Source of the DNA: Candidatus Aminicenantes bacterium UBA2199
GTDB taxonomy: Bacteria > Acidobacteriota > Aminicenantia > UBA2199
Direction of reading: 5' to 3'
DNA length: 8,429 bases
NCBI GenBank assembly: GCA_002327965.1
Contig: DCVB01000040.1
Coordinates: forward strand, 1-8,429
Position 1 is the stretch's first letter, and each line of letters opens with the position of its first letter. This document shows positions 6,741 to 8,429 of this stretch, in pieces. A program made the position numbers and the translations under genes. The notes under the pieces were generated by a model. The model was not told where the DNA came from and did no database searches. It worked only from the letters and a program-made list of their open reading frames with translations.

Positions 6741-6765
6741 TGAGCTCTGAAAGCTCGTTCACTAA

Positions 6766-7632
6766 TCACTTGGACTTGCGGCCCTTGCCCTGGGAATTGC
6801 TCGTAGCCGCCCCGGTCTTGACCCGCACCGCCGTCCAGGTGCCGCTCACGGCGCTGCTCTGCACCCGGTAGCGCTGGCACTTCCCGCTCATGGTGTCGGC
6901 GTCGCTGAACTCGCCGTCGCTGTACTTGTAGGTGACGTCGGGGAACACCAGGGTGAAGTCGAGGGTGTCGTCGGCGTAGTCGTAGGTTCCGACGCCGCCC
7001 TCGCTGTCGCTCACCGTGCCGGAAAACAGCGTGCCGCTGAAGGCGACCGTGACGGTGAACGAGCTGCCGTCGCCGTAGGCCTCGTTCAGGATCCAGGAGC
7101 CGCGGACGTCCGGCTTCACCTGGGCGCCGGCATAGAGGACGTTGTCCTTGCTCATGGTGACGTTGCCGGTGGCGGCGACGTCGCTGCCGTTCAGTTTCAC
7201 GTTGAACCCCTTGTAGCCTTCGGCCAGGGCGTAGGCGTAGGGGACCACGGTGCCCGCCTTGTAGTAATAGGTCCCGGCCGCCGGCGATCCGGTCACGCCC
7301 TCGGTCAGCTGCACGGTCAGCTTGTACTCCAGGTTGTCGTCGGAGTAGGCCTTGAGAAAATGGCTGCCGCTGATGGTCAGCGAGCCGGAGGCGGCGACCT
7401 GCTGCTCGTTCAGCAGCACGGTCAGCTTGCTGAATCCGGGCTCCAGCACGTAGCTGTAGGAAATGGTGTCGCCCACATTCAGGGTGTAGCTCCCGGCGGC
7501 CGGGGTGCCGCTGACGCCGGCGGAGAGCTGCACCGACAGCGAGCCGGTCTCCACCTCGGCCTTTTTGCACGCCTGGAACGGCAGGACCAGCAGCGCGACC
7601 GCGGCCCATATCCAGAGGGTTGTTCTTTTCAT
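6766..7632 (-). CDS. lipoprotein with two tandem beta-repeat domains and a lipocalin-like C-terminal domain
   Basis: A 288-residue protein. The N-terminus has a Lys/Arg start, a hydrophobic stretch (6-19) and a cysteine at 22 in PFQAC followed by KK, consistent with a lipoprotein signal although Phe at -3 is not the usual Leu. Residues 33-95 and 106-168 are two copies of one domain at an offset of 73, each with G-V-(S/T)-G-(T/S)-PAAG-(S/T)-Y, a glycine-led turn, a G-(F/Y) and a V-A-A turn. The pattern resembles InlB B-repeat-like surface domains. Residues about 177-270 look like a short beta domain of the kind seen in small secreted proteins, starting RGSWILN and closing VSGTWTAVR. The tail is basic (GKGRKSK). 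GGGAG lies 6 nt before the ATG. It follows the beta-barrel gene by 15 nt, so the two are probably co-transcribed. Specific function unknown. Confidence 0.8.
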   Translation of the reverse strand: MKRTTLWIWAAVALLVLPFQACKKAEVETGSLSVQLSAGVSGTPAAGSYTLNVGDTISYSYVLEPGFSKLTVLLNEQQVAASGSLTISGSHFLKAYSDDNLEYKLTVQLTEGVTGSPAAGTYYYKAGTVVPYAYALAEGYKGFNVKLNGSDVAATGNVTMSKDNVLYAGAQVKPDVRGSWILNEAYGDGSSFTVTVAFSGTLFSGTVSDSEGGVGTYDYADDTLDFTLVFPDVTYKYSDGEFSDADTMSGKCQRYRVQSSAVSGTWTAVRVKTGAATSNSQGKGRKSK

Positions 7633-7647
7633 TCTGTTCTCCCGCGA

Positions 7648-8274
7648 CTAAAGTTGAATGCCCAGGCCCAGCGCCAGGTGAAAGCCGCCCAGGTTGCTGC
7701 GCACGCCGTCGATCTTGTCGGAGGCGTACATGTAGCCCGCCGACGCTTCCGCGAAAACGCTGCGGTAAAGGCCGTAGGTCACGGCCAGGCCGCCGCGGGC
7801 GCCGATGCCCCGCTGCTTGCCCTCCACGGCGCGGATGAACTGCCCGGTGGCGATCGAGCTCACCGCCGCATTGATGTCGTTGGCGATATGGCAGATCCCG
7901 GCCTCGGCGCGGACCGCGAACTGGCCCGGCTCGAAATAACCGATGAAGATGCCGCCGCCGCCGGCGATGACCCGCTTGCCCAGCTTGCGCTCGACCAGTG
8001 CGTCGGGGTCAAAAGAACCCTTGCGCTCCCAGCTCTGCCAGGAATCGCGGATGGGGAATTGGCCGTGGCTGGCCCACAGGTAGAGGTTGCCGGAGACGGC
8101 ATAGGCGGCCTTGACCTCAAAATAGATCTTGTTGCCGCCTTCCTGCCCGGTGAACTTGTTCTCGGCCACGTTCAGGGCGGTGCCGTAGAGGTTGAGGATC
8201 GCCCGGCCGCCGGACGCGGAGAGGGTGACGGCTGAGAGCAAAACGGCGAATACCAGGACCATCGACTTTTTCAT
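7648..8274 (-). CDS. probable outer-membrane beta-barrel protein, function unknown
   Basis: A 208-residue protein with a clear Sec signal peptide (MKKSMVLVFAVLLSAVTLSA, cleavage likely near residue 20-22). The mature part alternates Gly/aromatic-rich amphipathic strands such as KIYFEVKAAYAV, RVIAGGGGIFIGYF, ARGGLAVTYGLY, VFAEASAGYMYA and the final GGFHLALGLGIQL. This is the pattern of a small (about 8-strand) outer-membrane barrel, although the last residue is Leu rather than the common Phe. The ATG at 8274 follows AGGAGG (plus 8280-8285) by 5 nt. It is the first gene of a minus-strand pair with the lipoprotein; both are exported, which supports a joint envelope role. I cannot assign it to a named family; a soluble periplasmic beta protein is the main alternative. 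Confidence 0.72.
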   Translation of the reverse strand: MKKSMVLVFAVLLSAVTLSASGGRAILNLYGTALNVAENKFTGQEGGNKIYFEVKAAYAVSGNLYLWASHGQFPIRDSWQSWERKGSFDPDALVERKLGKRVIAGGGGIFIGYFEPGQFAVRAEAGICHIANDINAAVSSIATGQFIRAVEGKQRGIGARGGLAVTYGLYRSVFAEASAGYMYASDKIDGVRSNLGGFHLALGLGIQL

Positions 8275-8325
8275 TCCAGCCTCCTGTGCAAGGGGAACAT
8301 GATGTTGCGGCTGCGCGAAGAGCTT

Positions 8326-8331
8326 ATTTTA
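8326..8331 (-). promoter_or_regulatory. -10-like element for the beta-barrel/lipoprotein pair
   Basis: Minus-strand TAAAAT lies about 50 nt upstream of the start at 8274, and the surrounding 8321-8355 is AT-rich. The hexamer 17 bp upstream (TATGGA) matches the -35 consensus poorly, so only the -10 is offered. Confidence 0.3.
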
Positions 8332-8373
8332 CCATACTTCGGGCTATTTCCATAAGGAACATGGCGATCCGTA

Positions 8374-8402
8374 TCAGTGTCAGTGTCAGTGACAGTGTCA
8401 GC
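8374..8402. repeat. hexanucleotide tandem repeat (TCAGTG)
   Basis: TCAGTG occurs three times in exact tandem (8374-8391), followed by ACAGTG and TCAGC, giving about 4.8 units of period 6 with one substitution. It is upstream of the beta-barrel gene and noncoding as far as the window shows. The sequence then has GGCATTA at 8407-8413 and again at 8416-8422 before the window ends. Confidence 0.85.
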
Positions 8403-8429
8403 AAGAGGCATTACGGGCATTAGTGTTAG

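Noticed and set aside
6742..6756. Hairpin GAGCT-CTGAA-AGCTC as an intrinsic terminator for the lipoprotein transcript
   Set aside because: The stem is only 5 bp and no T-tract follows directly on either strand.
6656..6871. Small plus-strand open frame starting in the AT-rich spacer after truB
   Set aside because: No ribosome binding site is seen, its start lies in repeat sequence, and most of it is antisense to the lipoprotein gene.
7360..8235. Plus-strand open frame of 291 codons opposite the two envelope genes
   Set aside because: It spans the junction of two minus-strand genes that have signal peptides and good ribosome binding sites, and its translation is Ala/Gly-rich without recognisable domains.

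Overview
This GC-rich window holds a core translation and RNA-metabolism operon, with a divergent HU/tRNA unit on its left and an envelope-protein pair on its right. The organism looks like a free-living, high-GC, Gram-negative (diderm) bacterium. The evidence is an outer-membrane-barrel-like protein beside a lipoprotein, and GC-rich codon use throughout. An Acidobacteriota or Aminicenantes-like lineage would fit the gene order and the style of the lipoprotein domains, but that is a low-confidence guess because no 16S rRNA or other decisive marker is present.

Left edge (1-549): the 5' part of a tRNA-Val(GAC) gene runs off the window on the minus strand. It lies 14 nt downstream of a gene for an HU-family nucleoid protein on the same strand. 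The 210-bp space between HU and nusA carries two back-to-back sigma70-type promoters, each with 17-bp spacing. Between them sit three tandem 14-bp GC-rich units.

Centre (550-6630): a tightly packed plus-strand operon nusA - infB - DUF503 (ylxP-like) - rbfA - nrnA-like DHH phosphoesterase - truB. Junctions are 12 nt (nusA/infB), a 4-nt ATGA overlap (infB/DUF503), 1 nt (DUF503/rbfA), a 20-nt overlap (rbfA/nrnA) and another ATGA overlap (nrnA/truB), which suggests extensive translational coupling. The products cover transcription elongation and antitermination (NusA), translation initiation (IF2), 30S maturation (RbfA), nano-RNA or pAp turnover (NrnA) and tRNA psi55 formation (TruB). Compared with textbook versions of this cluster, rimP is not next to nusA, ylxR/ylxQ are absent between nusA and infB, and no ribF or rpsO follows truB.

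Right (6631-8429): an AT-rich convergent intergenic region contains an imperfect inverted repeat and T-tracts. It is followed by a minus-strand two-gene unit: a probable outer-membrane beta-barrel protein (transcribed first) and a lipoprotein with two tandem beta-repeat domains plus a lipocalin-like C-terminal domain. The window ends in short-period simple repeats. I found no mobile element, CRISPR array, toxin-antitoxin or defence system. Most of the window is conserved housekeeping; the envelope pair, the altered motif II of the DHH protein and the intergenic repeats are the least ordinary parts.
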